Origin: Sulfurisoma sp.
GTDB taxonomy: Bacteria > Pseudomonadota > Gammaproteobacteria > Burkholderiales > Rhodocyclaceae
Assembly: GCA_030691075.1 (NCBI GenBank)
Contig: JAUYFI010000174.1
Location: 1 to 49,444 of the forward strand
Direction of reading: 5' to 3'
Length of the DNA: 49,444 nucleotides
A program made the position numbers and the translations under genes. The notes under the pieces were generated by a model. That model ran no database searches. It had not been told where the DNA came from and worked only from the letters and a program-made list of their open reading frames with translations. This document shows, piece after piece, positions 1-8,609 of the stretch (within the stretch, counting starts at the first letter, position 1; each line of letters opens with the position of its first letter).

Positions 1-142
1 GCTTGCCCTTGACGACGATGTCGGCCGTGCCGCTGACCAGGACGTACATATGTTCGCCGGTATCGCCCTCCTTGAACAGGATTTCTCCAGTCTGCAGCTT
101 GATGAGATCGGGGTCGCGGGTGAAAAGCTCGAAAAAAACCAT
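1..142 (-). CDS. Cyclic nucleotide-binding domain protein (3' part missing)
   Basis: The 47 visible N-terminal residues open with MVFFELF and contain GEILFKEGDTGEHMYVLVSG. This is the start of a cNMP-binding (CRP/cAMP-receptor type) beta-roll, with the conserved Gly-Glu and the turn before the first long strand. The ATG at 140-142 reads leftwards and the gene leaves the window. With only about 5 residues before the fold begins, it may be a free-standing cNMP domain protein or the start of a Crp/Fnr regulator; the missing part decides. The 99 bases upstream (143-241) separate it from the next gene and hold nothing I can name. Confidence 0.75.
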   Translation of the reverse strand, partial: MVFFELFTRDPDLIKLQTGEILFKEGDTGEHMYVLVSGTADIVVKGK

Positions 143-241
143 GGTGTGCCTGCTGTCGGAATACAAAGGCCGTATCTTTACCAGAGGCCCCCGACAGCGT
201 CATGCGCGCCCGCGTGAAACTTTTGTTACAACACCCCCTCG

Positions 242-1186
242 CTAACCCCCGATCGCCGACCAGAAATCGCCCTGGCGATCGAGGAACTCGTCGCAGCTCA
301 TGTAATGCGAGCCGTCGCAGGAAAAGGTCAGACTGACCATGCCGTTGAAGATGTTGATCGAGGCCGAGCGCAGGTAGATGTTCTGGTCGGCCAGGCGCAG
401 TTCGCGCATGGCGTCGAGCATCGGCTTCACCCGCTCGCGCGACATTTGCGCGTCGGCCGGCCAGGGCTGCGGCGGATAAAGCAGGCAGACGTCGGGATCG
501 GCCAGCGCCTCGTGCTCGATGATGCGGTAGCGGAAGGGATCGTCGACGAACCAGCCCGTGGCGCGGCTGCTGGAGAAATGAATGACCACCTGGAACATGC
601 CGCGTTCGGTGATCAGTTCCTCGAGTATCGACATGGCCTGCGCGATGCGCCGGTCCATCGGGCTCTCGACGCGCTTCTGCAGGAACACCGTGCCGCGAAT
701 CGACGGATCGCCCTTGATCTGCCGCCACTCGCGCGACTCCTCGTGTCGCGCCGCGGCGGCCGGCAGATCGCGCAGATCGAAGTCGGCGCCGAGATAACCC
801 AACAGGTTCTCGCCGTCGCGCACCACGTGCAAGGCGGTAAGCGACGGCCGCCCCGACAGGCTCACATAGGCGTCGGAAAGCAGGAATCCCCACGACGGCA
901 CCGGCTCCCGCATGTAGGGCCGCTGCGAACGATCGCGGCCGAAGTAACCGAGGGCAAGACGGCTCGCGGCGACGTTGTCGCTGACCTGCACGCCCTTGTC
1001 GTCCAGGGCATAAAGATAGGTGGCGTGGGGAATGCCGGCGAAGCCGACCGAGAGAAAATCGTTGAGCCGCAGCCGTTCGCCCCAGGCGCGCACGCATAAG
1101 CCGGCCAGCCGCGCCATCGGGTCGTGCAATGAGGTTGCCAACCGCGCTCGTTGGCGATGGACTTCGTCCTTCCACTTCTCGTCCAT
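242..1186 (-). CDS. Cache/PDC-like sensor domain protein
   Basis: A 314-residue soluble protein with no signal peptide or membrane segment. The central part (about residues 50-150: YLYALDDKGVQVSDNV, GRDRSQRPYM, GFLLSDAYVSLSGRPSLTALHVV, LGYLGADFDLRDLP) has the order of a PDC/Cache ligand-binding fold, including the short RPYM segment and the GYLGADFDL strand. Cache domains are normally extracytoplasmic parts of chemoreceptors and sensor kinases; this one stands alone with a further C-terminal alpha/beta region and no output domain. ATG at 1184-1186 is preceded by AAGG. Ligand unknown. Confidence 0.6.
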   Translation of the reverse strand: MDEKWKDEVHRQRARLATSLHDPMARLAGLCVRAWGERLRLNDFLSVGFAGIPHATYLYALDDKGVQVSDNVAASRLALGYFGRDRSQRPYMREPVPSWGFLLSDAYVSLSGRPSLTALHVVRDGENLLGYLGADFDLRDLPAAAARHEESREWRQIKGDPSIRGTVFLQKRVESPMDRRIAQAMSILEELITERGMFQVVIHFSSSRATGWFVDDPFRYRIIEHEALADPDVCLLYPPQPWPADAQMSRERVKPMLDAMRELRLADQNIYLRSASINIFNGMVSLTFSCDGSHYMSCDEFLDRQGDFWSAIGG

Positions 1187-1270
1187 GGTCAGGACCTTCG
1201 GGCAATGGATTGTTGCATTGCAGCATTATACCCGTCGCCTTGCTCATGGAACCCCTTGTCGGGCGCACGA

Positions 1271-1303
1271 GAACAAAGGGGCGCCCGATGGCGCCCCTTG
1301 TTT
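1271..1303 (-). terminator. Rho-independent terminator downstream of xfp
   Basis: A perfect 10-bp stem (AAGGGGCGCC at 1276-1285 paired with 1290-1299) with a 4-nt loop, followed on the minus strand by TTGTTCTC. It lies about 130 nt past the xfp stop and 85 nt before the next minus-strand start, in the 247-nt gap 1187-1433. The same gap holds, on the minus strand, an open end reading GQVWRVPPVPIKL then stop (1312 onward). It looks like coding sequence but has no usable start of its own. Confidence 0.7.
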
Positions 1304-1433
1304 CCATTCACCTACAGTTTTATCGGCACCGGCGGCACGCGCCAGACTTGGCCGGTGCGGGTGTGCTCGATACTCCCGTCCCCCAGGCCTTCGGTGGCAA
1401 AAATATCCCGGTTTCCCCTCGTCGCTCTCCCGT

Positions 1434-3833
1434 TCAGTACGGCCAGGTCCAGTTGTCGACTTCCGGCAGGTCGACACCGTGTTCGTAGGCATATTGACGG
1501 CAGTCGAGCTGGCGGTCGCGCAGCTTCTCCTTGACGTGGGCGCCGGCCACCCGCAAGGCGGGGATGCGGTCGATGACGTCGATGGCCAGCGAGAAACGGT
1601 CGATCTCGTTCTGGATCGCCAGCTCCAGCGGCGTGTTGATGCTGCCCTTCTCCTTGTAGCCGCGCACATGGAAATTCTTGTGGTTGGTGCGGCGATAGGC
1701 CAGGCGGTGAATCAGCCACGGATAGCCATGGAAGTTGAAAATCACCGGCTTGTCGGTGGTGAACAGGCTGTCGAAATCCTTGTCCGAGAGCCCGTGCGGG
1801 TGCTCGGAAGACGGCGTCAGACGATAGAGGTCGACCACGTTGATGAAGCGTATCTTGATCCGCGGAAATGCCTCGCGCAGCAGCACGGTGGCGGCCAGCG
1901 CCTCCTTGGTCGGAATGTCGCCGGCCGAGGCCATCACCACGTCGGGTTCCCCGCCCTCGTCGTTACTCGCCCAGTCCCAGATGCCGATGCCCTTGGTGCA
2001 GTGCTTGACGGCCGCGTCCATGTCCAGGTATTGCAGGTGCTTCTGCTTGTCGCAGACGATGACGTTGATGTAGTCGGTGCTCTTCAGGCAGTGGTCGGCC
2101 ACCGACAGCAGGCAGTTCACGTCCGGCGGCAGGTAGATGCGGGTGACGTCGGGGCTCTTGTTCACCACCAGGTCGAGGAAGCCGGGGTCCTGATGGGTGA
2201 AGCCATTGTGGTCCTGGCGCCAGACGGTGGACGTTATCAGCAGGTTGAGCGAGGACACCGAAGCGCGCCATGGCACTTCCTTCGCCATCGCCAGCCACTT
2301 GGCATGCTGGTTGAACATCGAGTCGATGACATGGACGAAGGCTTCGTAAGTGGAGAAGAAGCCGTGGCGACCGGTCAAGAGATAGCCTTCCAGCCAGCCT
2401 TCCAGCGTGTGTTCCGACAGCATCTCCATGACGCGGCCGTCGGGCGACAGCTCGCCGCCGTCGGCGTCGGAGGGCAACATATCGGCCATCCAGGTCTTCT
2501 TGCTGACGGCATAGACGTCGTCGAGCTTGTTCGAGCTGTTCTCGTCGGGACCGAAGACGCGGAAGTTGCTCATGTTCTGCGCCATGATGTCGCGCAAGAG
2601 TTTACCGAGCGGCCGGGTGTTCTCGGCCACGGTCTTGCCGGGGCCGGGCAGCTCGGCGGCATAGGCGCGGAAATCCGGCATGCGCAGCGCCTTCCTGATC
2701 TGGCCGCCGTTGGCGTGGGGGCTGGCGCTCATGCGCTTGTGGCCGCGCGGCGCCAGCGCCTTGAGTTCCGCCACCAGCCGGCCGTCGGCGTCGAACAGTT
2801 CCTCGGGACGATAGCTCTTCAGCCAGGCTTCGAGCCTGGCCATGTTCTCGGGCTTGGACTTGACGTCGCCCATCGGCACCTGATGGGCGCGCCAGGAACC
2901 CTCGACCTGGTGGCCATTGACCTCCTTCGGCCCGGTCCAGCCCTTGGGCGAGCGCAGCACGATCATCGGCCAGCGCGGCCGCGCCGGCACGCCCGACAAG
3001 CGGGCGTCGGTCTGGATGCGGCGGATGTCGCGCACGCAAGCCTCCATGGTCGCCGCCATCTTGGCGTGCATTTCCATCGGGTCCTCGCCCTCGACGAAAT
3101 GCGGCGTCCAGCCGTAGCCCTTGAACAGGTTTTCCAGTTCCTCATGCGAGACGCGCGAGAGGATGGTCGGGTTGTTGATCTTGTAGCCATTGAGATGCAG
3201 GATCGGCAGCACCGCGCCGTCGCGGATGGGGTTGAGGAACTTGTTGGAATGCCAGGAGGTGGCCAGCGGCGCCGTCTCCGATTCGCCATCGCCGACCATC
3301 ACGGTGACGATGAGGTCGGGGTTGTCGTAGGCGCAGCCGAAGGCGTGCGAAACCGAGTAACCCAGCTCGCCGCCCTCATGCACCGAGCCCGGCGTTTCCG
3401 GCGTGCAATGGCTGCCGATGCCGCCGGGGAAGGAGAACTCCTTGAAGAACTGGCGCATGCCCTCGGCATCCTCGCTCTTGTTCGGGTAGATCTCGCTGTA
3501 GGTGCCTTCCAGATACACCGGCCCCAGCACGCCGGGCGCGCCGTGGCCGGGGCCGGCCAGGAAGATGGCGTCGAGGTCGTACTTGTCGATCAGCCGGTTC
3601 ATATGCACGTAGGCAAAGGCCAGGCCGGGACTCGCGCCCCAGTGGCCGAGCAGGCGGTTCTTGATGTGCTCCGGCTTCAGCGGCTCCCTCAGCAGCGGGT
3701 TGTCACGCAGGTAGATCATGCCCGCCGCCAGGTAGTTGCAGGCGCGCCAGTAGGCGTCGATGCGGGCGAGTTCTTCGGCGTTCGGCGCCGTCGCCGGTAT
3801 CGTTTCGTTGCTCGGGGGCACGTGCATGTCCAT
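1434..3833 (-). CDS. xfp: Xylulose-5-phosphate/fructose-6-phosphate phosphoketolase
   Basis: A thiamine-diphosphate enzyme that splits xylulose 5-P (and/or fructose 6-P) with inorganic phosphate into acetyl-P plus glyceraldehyde 3-P (or erythrose 4-P). The 799-residue length is typical. Family landmarks are visible: [25 protein letters not shown] and [10 protein letters not shown] in the N-terminal domain, [20 protein letters not shown] in the ThDP-binding region and a C-terminal domain ending WTWPY. The frame is open 72 nt further upstream, but I chose the ATG at 3833 because GAGGTGA sits 5 nt before it and family members begin near there. Monocistronic, with a terminator downstream. It diverges from the phosphate block at 4002. 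Confidence 0.96.
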   Translation of the reverse strand: MDMHVPPSNETIPATAPNAEELARIDAYWRACNYLAAGMIYLRDNPLLREPLKPEHIKNRLLGHWGASPGLAFAYVHMNRLIDKYDLDAIFLAGPGHGAPGVLGPVYLEGTYSEIYPNKSEDAEGMRQFFKEFSFPGGIGSHCTPETPGSVHEGGELGYSVSHAFGCAYDNPDLIVTVMVGDGESETAPLATSWHSNKFLNPIRDGAVLPILHLNGYKINNPTILSRVSHEELENLFKGYGWTPHFVEGEDPMEMHAKMAATMEACVRDIRRIQTDARLSGVPARPRWPMIVLRSPKGWTGPKEVNGHQVEGSWRAHQVPMGDVKSKPENMARLEAWLKSYRPEELFDADGRLVAELKALAPRGHKRMSASPHANGGQIRKALRMPDFRAYAAELPGPGKTVAENTRPLGKLLRDIMAQNMSNFRVFGPDENSSNKLDDVYAVSKKTWMADMLPSDADGGELSPDGRVMEMLSEHTLEGWLEGYLLTGRHGFFSTYEAFVHVIDSMFNQHAKWLAMAKEVPWRASVSSLNLLITSTVWRQDHNGFTHQDPGFLDLVVNKSPDVTRIYLPPDVNCLLSVADHCLKSTDYINVIVCDKQKHLQYLDMDAAVKHCTKGIGIWDWASNDEGGEPDVVMASAGDIPTKEALAATVLLREAFPRIKIRFINVVDLYRLTPSSEHPHGLSDKDFDSLFTTDKPVIFNFHGYPWLIHRLAYRRTNHKNFHVRGYKEKGSINTPLELAIQNEIDRFSLAIDVIDRIPALRVAGAHVKEKLRDRQLDCRQYAYEHGVDLPEVDNWTWPY

Positions 3834-3959
3834 CGGGTCACCTCGGGATAAGGGGCGGTTGAGCGGAAAGACCGCCACTATTGCCGCTCCATGTAACAGG
3901 CGCATGACAACTCGATGACGCTGGCGGCACGGCGGCCCTCAAGACAAATTTCCCGGATT

Positions 3960-3993
3960 CCGTCATGTTCCCGTAACGGGCATGCGGCATAAC
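3960..3993 (+). promoter_or_regulatory. Candidate PhoB box and promoter for the 4002 operon
   Basis: Two half-sites, CCGTCAT (3960-3966) and CCGTAAC (3971-3977), are separated by 4 nt. Each matches the PhoB half-sites CTGTCAT/CTGTAAC at 6 of 7 positions with the canonical 11-nt period. Ten nucleotides further is CATAAC (3988-3993), a 4-of-6 match to a -10 box at the spacing used by PhoB promoters. Transcription would then start at about 4000, so the ATG at 4002 would be nearly leaderless; no Shine-Dalgarno is visible there. Found by eye. Confidence 0.5.
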
Positions 3994-4001
3994 CACGACC
4001 C

Positions 4002-4211
4002 ATGAGCCAGGAAACCCCCGACGAGCATGTGGCAACGTCTTGCCAGCGCTGCCGCTGTTTTCACGAGCACTCGCCCGGTTCCGGCGACTGCCATCGCTTT
4101 CCGCCGAGTTTCGCGGGCGACGGCATACCCAACGAGAAACACCGCTGGAAGCATCCGCTCGTTCAGCAGCACAACTGGTGCGGCGAGTTCCAGCCGCGCT
4201 TGAAAGGCTGA
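4002..4211 (+). CDS. Small cysteine/histidine-rich protein
   Basis: 69 residues with a regular Cys/His pattern: CQRCRCFHEH, GDCHRFPP and HNWCGEF. The CxxC...CHRxPP...WCGEF arrangement recurs in small uncharacterised bacterial proteins and suggests a bound metal (zinc or an iron-sulfur cluster) or redox role; I know of no assigned function. The conserved motif and a 10-nt gap to the arginase gene indicate that it is real and cotranscribed. There is no Shine-Dalgarno before the ATG, consistent with the near-leaderless start proposed from the upstream -10 element. Confidence 0.65.
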   Translation: MSQETPDEHVATSCQRCRCFHEHSPGSGDCHRFPPSFAGDGIPNEKHRWKHPLVQQHNWCGEFQPRLKG

Positions 4212-4221
4212 GGTCCGGGCC

Positions 4222-5094
4222 GTGCGCAAGACCGCCATCATCGGTGTCGCCAGCGGCGCCGGAGCACGCGATCCGGGCTGCGCCGATGGTCCCGAATCGC
4301 TGCAAATCGCCGGCGTGCTCGCCGACCTGCAAACACCGGCGACTCCTCTCGTCTGGGAGGAACCGATCCGCGGTCGCGGCCATCCCGCCAGCGGCGCGGT
4401 GGCGGCTGTCGCCGACATCGCGACCCAGGTCGCCGAGCGCGTGCAAGCGGTGATCCGCCGCAACGACTTTCCGCTGGTCATCGGCGGCGATCATTCGATT
4501 GCGATCGGTACCTGGTCGGGAGTGCGGGCCTCGCTGCCGCGCGACCAGCGCCTCGGCCTGCTGTGGATAGACGCGCACCTCGACAGCCACACCTTCGCCA
4601 CGACGCCGACGCGCGCCATCCACGGCATGCCTCTGGCCTGCCTTCTCGGCCGCGGCGAGGCGGCGCTGACGACAATCGCCGGCCCCGGGCCGAAGGTTCT
4701 GGCCGACGACATCTGCCTTATCGGCGCGCGCAGCTTCGAATGGAAGGAGATGGAATTGCTCAAGACCCTGGGGGCGCGCATCTATTTCATGCCGGAAATC
4801 CGCGAGCGCGGCGTAGCGACCATCCTCGACGAGGCTATCGATCACGTCACGGCCAACACCGCGAGTTTCGGCATCAGCTTCGACCTCGATGCCTTCGATC
4901 CGAGCGAGGAAGCGGCCACCGGTACGCCGGTGGCCGGAGGACTTTTCAGGGCGGATGTGCTGGCCGCGATGGAAAAGGTGCGCAACGACCCCCGCCTCGG
5001 GGCGATGGAAATCGTCGAGTACAACCCCCACCGCGACGCGGACCACGCGACGGCCCGGGCCATTCACGATCTCTGCCAGGTCGTGACGCGCTGA
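4222..5094 (+). CDS. Arginase-family ureohydrolase (probable arginase)
   Basis: A binuclear manganese hydrolase of the arginase/agmatinase family, 290 residues. All metal ligands are visible: GGDHS at about 88-92, DAHLD at about 115-119 and FDLDAFDP at about 219-226, followed by the family Glu in EIVEYNP. The DPSEEAATGTPVAGG loop resembles arginase (arginine to ornithine plus urea) more than agmatinase, but substrate assignment within the family is uncertain. GTG start at 4222 with GAGGT about 8 nt upstream; it follows the small Cys-rich gene by 10 nt. As arginase it would supply ornithine to the OlsB-type enzyme at 16301; that link is inference. Confidence 0.85.
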   Translation: MRKTAIIGVASGAGARDPGCADGPESLQIAGVLADLQTPATPLVWEEPIRGRGHPASGAVAAVADIATQVAERVQAVIRRNDFPLVIGGDHSIAIGTWSGVRASLPRDQRLGLLWIDAHLDSHTFATTPTRAIHGMPLACLLGRGEAALTTIAGPGPKVLADDICLIGARSFEWKEMELLKTLGARIYFMPEIRERGVATILDEAIDHVTANTASFGISFDLDAFDPSEEAATGTPVAGGLFRADVLAAMEKVRNDPRLGAMEIVEYNPHRDADHATARAIHDLCQVVTR

Positions 5095-5207
5095 AGCGCG
5101 CCGCCGACGGCGAGGAAGCCGGCCATTCGGTGACTGTAATAATCTTTTCGGGGGCAACAGGTTAGACTTCGCCTTCGCCTACCTTTCGTATTACGCGCCC
5201 CCATTCG

Positions 5208-6728
5208 ATGTCTACCCAGATCGCGCTCAAGCTCGGCCTGCCCGAATCCGCGCAGGCTCTGTTCCTGCGCCACCCGCTGCTGCGGCGCGCCGCCAGTCGC
5301 CACGTCGAGTCGCTGGTCAGCATCTATTACGACACGCGCCGCCTCGACCTGCACCGGCAGGCCATCACCCTGCGGCTGCGCAAGCACGGCGGCGGCTGGC
5401 TGCAGACGGTCAAGCACAACGTCGACTCCGAAGCCGGGCTCACCACGCGGCCGGAATGGGACGCCCCCTATCTCAACCATTTCGACTTCTCCGCCATCGA
5501 CGCCGAAGCGGTGCGGCGTCTGCTGGAAAAACCCAAGGTGACCCAAGGCCTCACCGCCCTGTTCGAAACCAGTTTCCGCCGCATCACCTGGCGGCTGCAG
5601 CCGGCGCCCGGCACGACGGTGCTGGTGATGCTCGACCGCGGCTGGATCGCCTCGAACGGCCGCCGCGCGCCGATCTCCGAGGTCGAACTCGAACTGGTCA
5701 GCGGATCAAAGGCACAACTCTACGAGGTCGCCAGCGATCTCGCCGCGCGCGTCCCCCTGACACCGGAACTCGTCTCCAAGGCCGAGCGCGGCTACCGCCT
5801 TGCCGCCGGCACCCGGCCGCTGCCGGTGCGCGCCACCGCCGCGCCCATCGCCGCGGATGCCCATCCCCTGATCGCATTTCGCGCCATCGCCCTCAACTGC
5901 CTGGCGCACCTGCACCACAATCACGCCGGCGCCCTGCTCGGCGACGACCCGGAGTACGTGCACCAGATGCGCGTGGCGACGCGGCGGCTGCGCGCGGCGA
6001 TGCGCATGTTCGCGCCGGTGCTGCCGGCGGATTTCGCCGAGCAACTGGTGCCACCCCTGCGCGATCTGATGGCCGCGCTCGGTCGCACGCGCGATCTCGA
6101 CGTGCTGCTGTCCGAGATCGTCGGCCCCGTCAGCGCGGCGCTGGCCGACGACCCGCGCATCTCGGCGCTGGCCGGCATTCTCACCGACCGGCTTTACGCC
6201 ACCCGGGGCGAAACCGAAGCCTTTCTCGCCCGCCCCGGCTACGGCAAGCTGATGTTGCTGGCGGCCTCGCTGCTGCACGGCGAAGAACTGGCCGAGCCGG
6301 CGCCGCTGGCCGACGAGCGCTGCGCCACCCTGCACGAATTCGCCCAGCGCCGCCTGCGCAAGCTGCAGGAACGCACGCATCATCTGGCCGAGCTCGCGCG
6401 CACCGACGACCCGCCTTCGCTGCATGCCCTGCGCATCGCCATCAAGCGTCTGCGCTACGCGCTCGAGTTCTTCGGCCCCCTGCTGCCCAAGCGCTCTTTC
6501 GCCGCGGCCGCCAAGCGGCTGGCGACGCTGCAGGACAAGCTCGGCCAGCTCAACGATCTCGCCAACGCCGGCGCGGTGCTGATGGTCTGCGCCGGAACCG
6601 ACCCCAACCTGCGCGAGGCGGTGGCGCTGATCGGCGGCTGGCACGGCCCGCGCCACGCCGCGCTGCTCGGCGCGGTGCCGGAACAACTCGACATCGTGCG
6701 CAAGCTGCGCCTGCCCAAGCTGAAGTAG
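5208..6728 (+). CDS. CYTH-CHAD domain protein (inorganic triphosphatase type)
   Basis: 506 residues. The N-terminal CYTH domain (about 1-200) has alternating charged strands (QIALKLGL, SIYYDTRRLDLHRQAITLRLRKHGGGW, TVKHN, SEVELELVSG) that form the triphosphate tunnel. The C-terminal CHAD domain (about 215-500) is helical, with conserved histidines and basic residues (EYVHQMRVATRRLRAAMRMF, LHALRIAIKRLRYALEFF). CYTH proteins of this kind hydrolyse inorganic triphosphate, and CHAD domains bind polyphosphate. The first strand has QIALKL rather than the usual EIELKL, so one tunnel Glu is replaced. The 113-nt gap upstream has an isolated CTGTAAT but no full PhoB array. Confidence 0.88.
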   Translation: MSTQIALKLGLPESAQALFLRHPLLRRAASRHVESLVSIYYDTRRLDLHRQAITLRLRKHGGGWLQTVKHNVDSEAGLTTRPEWDAPYLNHFDFSAIDAEAVRRLLEKPKVTQGLTALFETSFRRITWRLQPAPGTTVLVMLDRGWIASNGRRAPISEVELELVSGSKAQLYEVASDLAARVPLTPELVSKAERGYRLAAGTRPLPVRATAAPIAADAHPLIAFRAIALNCLAHLHHNHAGALLGDDPEYVHQMRVATRRLRAAMRMFAPVLPADFAEQLVPPLRDLMAALGRTRDLDVLLSEIVGPVSAALADDPRISALAGILTDRLYATRGETEAFLARPGYGKLMLLAASLLHGEELAEPAPLADERCATLHEFAQRRLRKLQERTHHLAELARTDDPPSLHALRIAIKRLRYALEFFGPLLPKRSFAAAAKRLATLQDKLGQLNDLANAGAVLMVCAGTDPNLREAVALIGGWHGPRHAALLGAVPEQLDIVRKLRLPKLK

Positions 6729-6781
6729 GCATCGCTGCGCCGACGAGCGGCCAAGCCCGGTTCTTCGGTAAGCTCCCACTC

Positions 6782-8098
6782 ATGAACGCGCTCGCCATCC
6801 TTGTTCTGCTCATTCTGATCTGCGGCTTCTTTGCCCTGGCCGAAATGGCGCTGGCCTCGTCGCGGCGGTCCCGCTTGCAGTTGCTGGCGGACAGCGGCAG
6901 CCTCGCGGCGGCGCGGGCGCTGCGGATCAAGGCCATGCCGTCGCGCTTCCTCGCCGCCACCCAGACCGGCCTGACGGCGGCGAGCCTGCTGGCCGGCATC
7001 TTCGGCGAAAATGCCCTGGCCGGCCATGTCGAGCATTTCATCGCGGTCTCGCTGCCCTTCCTGAACCCGATCCGCGGCGAGGTGGCGATCACGACGACGA
7101 TCGTGGTGGTCACCGCGTTCGCCATCGTCTTCGGCGAAATCGTGCCCAAGCGAATTGCCCTGGCCTACCCGGAACAGGTGGCGATCCGGGTCGCGCCGTT
7201 CATGGATATTTTCATCCGCGGGCTGTCGCCGGCGATTCGCCTGCTGTCGTGGTCGGCGGACATGGTGCTGAAACTTCTGCCCATCCGCTCCGCGCCGGAG
7301 GTGACCAGCATCGAGGATATTCTCGCGGTCGTGGACGAAGGCGAGCGGTCCGGTTCCATCGCTCCCGAGGAAAGCCATCTGCTCGGCAACATCTTCCTGC
7401 TGGAAGACCGGCATATCGCCGCGGTGATGACGCCGCTCAAGGATGTGGCCTTCATCGACCTCGATCGTTCCCACAACGAGAATCTGCACGTCCTGCGCGA
7501 CCTGCCGCATGGTCGCTATCCGGTCTGCCGGGGCAACCTGCAACAGGTGATCGGCCTGGCCGAAAGCCGCACGCTGCTGCGCGCGGCCCTCTCCGGCGAA
7601 TTGAGTTTCGTCGACCTGCCGATGACGCCGCCGCTCTATGTACCGGTCGCGCTGACGCTGATCGAGTTGCTGCGGACCTTCCGCCGGCACAGCGCCGACT
7701 TTGCCCTCGTGGTCAATGAGTTCGGCGTGACCGAGGGCGTCGTCACCATCGGCGATCTGTTTCAGACCATGGCCGGCGACATGATGCCGGGCGCCGACGA
7801 CCCGGCGCTGGCCCTGGCCGTGCAGCGCGAGGACGGTTCGTGGCTGCTCGACGGCCTGCTGCCCATCGACGCAATGCGGGAAAGGCTCGGACTGGGCGGA
7901 TTCGGCGACGACACGCAGGGGCTGTATCACACGGTCGGCGGCTTCGTCGTGGCGCGAATGGGCAAGATTCCCAAACGCGCGGAAAAATTCCGCCACGGCG
8001 AATGGCAGTTCGAAATCGTGGACATGGACCACAATCGCGTCGATGAAGTGCTGGCAACCCGCGCCCCCGTTTCGACCGGCGACCCGGGCCTGCGATAA
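6782..8098 (+). CDS. CNNM/CBS/CorC-HlyC family membrane protein
   Basis: 438 residues. The N-terminal CNNM transmembrane domain has a hydrophobic first segment (about 2-24) with FFALAEMALASSRRSRL, then TGLTAASLLAGIFGE and FAIVFGEIVPKRIAL. A paired CBS module follows (VMTPLKDVAFIDLD; LVVNEFGVTEGVVTIGDL) and a CorC/HlyC domain ends with GGFVVARMGKIPK and DMDHNRVDEV. Relatives (YfjD, CorB, 'hemolysin' family) are linked to Mg2+ or Co2+ transport or tolerance; haemolysis is a legacy name. The ATG at 6782 was chosen because it starts the first membrane helix; the frame is open far upstream only as antisense. The CYTH gene follows after 7 nt. Confidence 0.92.
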   Translation: MNALAILVLLILICGFFALAEMALASSRRSRLQLLADSGSLAAARALRIKAMPSRFLAATQTGLTAASLLAGIFGENALAGHVEHFIAVSLPFLNPIRGEVAITTTIVVVTAFAIVFGEIVPKRIALAYPEQVAIRVAPFMDIFIRGLSPAIRLLSWSADMVLKLLPIRSAPEVTSIEDILAVVDEGERSGSIAPEESHLLGNIFLLEDRHIAAVMTPLKDVAFIDLDRSHNENLHVLRDLPHGRYPVCRGNLQQVIGLAESRTLLRAALSGELSFVDLPMTPPLYVPVALTLIELLRTFRRHSADFALVVNEFGVTEGVVTIGDLFQTMAGDMMPGADDPALALAVQREDGSWLLDGLLPIDAMRERLGLGGFGDDTQGLYHTVGGFVVARMGKIPKRAEKFRHGEWQFEIVDMDHNRVDEVLATRAPVSTGDPGLR

Positions 8099-8105
8099 TC
8101 CGGCC

Positions 8106-8609
8106 ATGGCCAAGGAAATCGAACGCAAGTTTCTCGTCCGCGACAGCGGCGTCATCAAAGGCCGCGTCGGCTCGCGCATCGTGCAGGGTTACATCGCCTC
8201 CGAGCCGATGACCGTGCGGGTGCGGATCATCGAGGCCGAGGCCTTTCTCACGCTCAAGAGCAAGGCGACGGGCATCGAGCGCGACGAATACGAATTTCCC
8301 ATCGACCCGCGCATGGCGCGGGAACTGATCGAGCGCCACTGCGGCGGGCGCATCGTCACCAAGACGCGCTACCGCATCCCCAATGGCGTCCACACCATCG
8401 AGCTCGACGTCTTCGACGGCCGCCTCGAAGGTCTGGTGCTGGCCGAGATCGAGCTCGATCACGCCGAGCAGCCCTTCATCAAGCCCGACTGGCTGGGCGA
8501 CGACGTGAGCCACGACCAACGCTATGCCAACAGTTCGCTGGCCGTCGCTCTCGAACGGCCGGTCCCGCTGGCCCTGCCCCCGCCACCCTCCGCTCCAGCC
8601 GCACCCTGA
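8106..8609 (+). CDS. Single-domain CYTH triphosphatase
   Basis: A stand-alone CYTH protein, 167 residues, with the signature EIERKFLV at residues 4-11, then TVRVRIIEAEAFLTLKSKATGIERDEYEFPI, VTKTRYRIP, IELDVFDG and LVLAEIELDH, and an end near WLGDDVSHDQRYANSSLA. This strand order with its Glu/Lys/Arg tunnel residues is that of the short bacterial triphosphate tunnel enzymes such as the Nitrosomonas europaea protein, a strong inorganic triphosphatase. It is the second CYTH gene within 3 kb and the complete one, since it keeps ExExK. The ATG overlaps nothing; its stop overlaps the next start (TGATG). A proline-rich tail follows the domain. Confidence 0.9.
   Translation: MAKEIERKFLVRDSGVIKGRVGSRIVQGYIASEPMTVRVRIIEAEAFLTLKSKATGIERDEYEFPIDPRMARELIERHCGGRIVTKTRYRIPNGVHTIELDVFDGRLEGLVLAEIELDHAEQPFIKPDWLGDDVSHDQRYANSSLAVALERPVPLALPPPPSAPAAP

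Noticed and set aside
1020-3851. A 943-codon open frame on the plus strand opposite xfp, and similar long frames opposite carB (25530-28289), ftsH (20755-22035) and phoX (11483-13474)
   Set aside because: They are antisense to strongly conserved enzymes and have the Arg/Ala/His/Gly-rich, repetitive composition typical of antisense frames in GC-rich genes.
3917-3934. A ninth copy of the dispersed repeat (CTGGCGGCACGGCGG)
   Set aside because: Only the second half matches; the AAAAGTCGGCG half is absent, so it may be chance.
5128-5160. A Pho box before the CYTH-CHAD gene
   Set aside because: A single CTGTAAT half-site without a partner at 11 nt.
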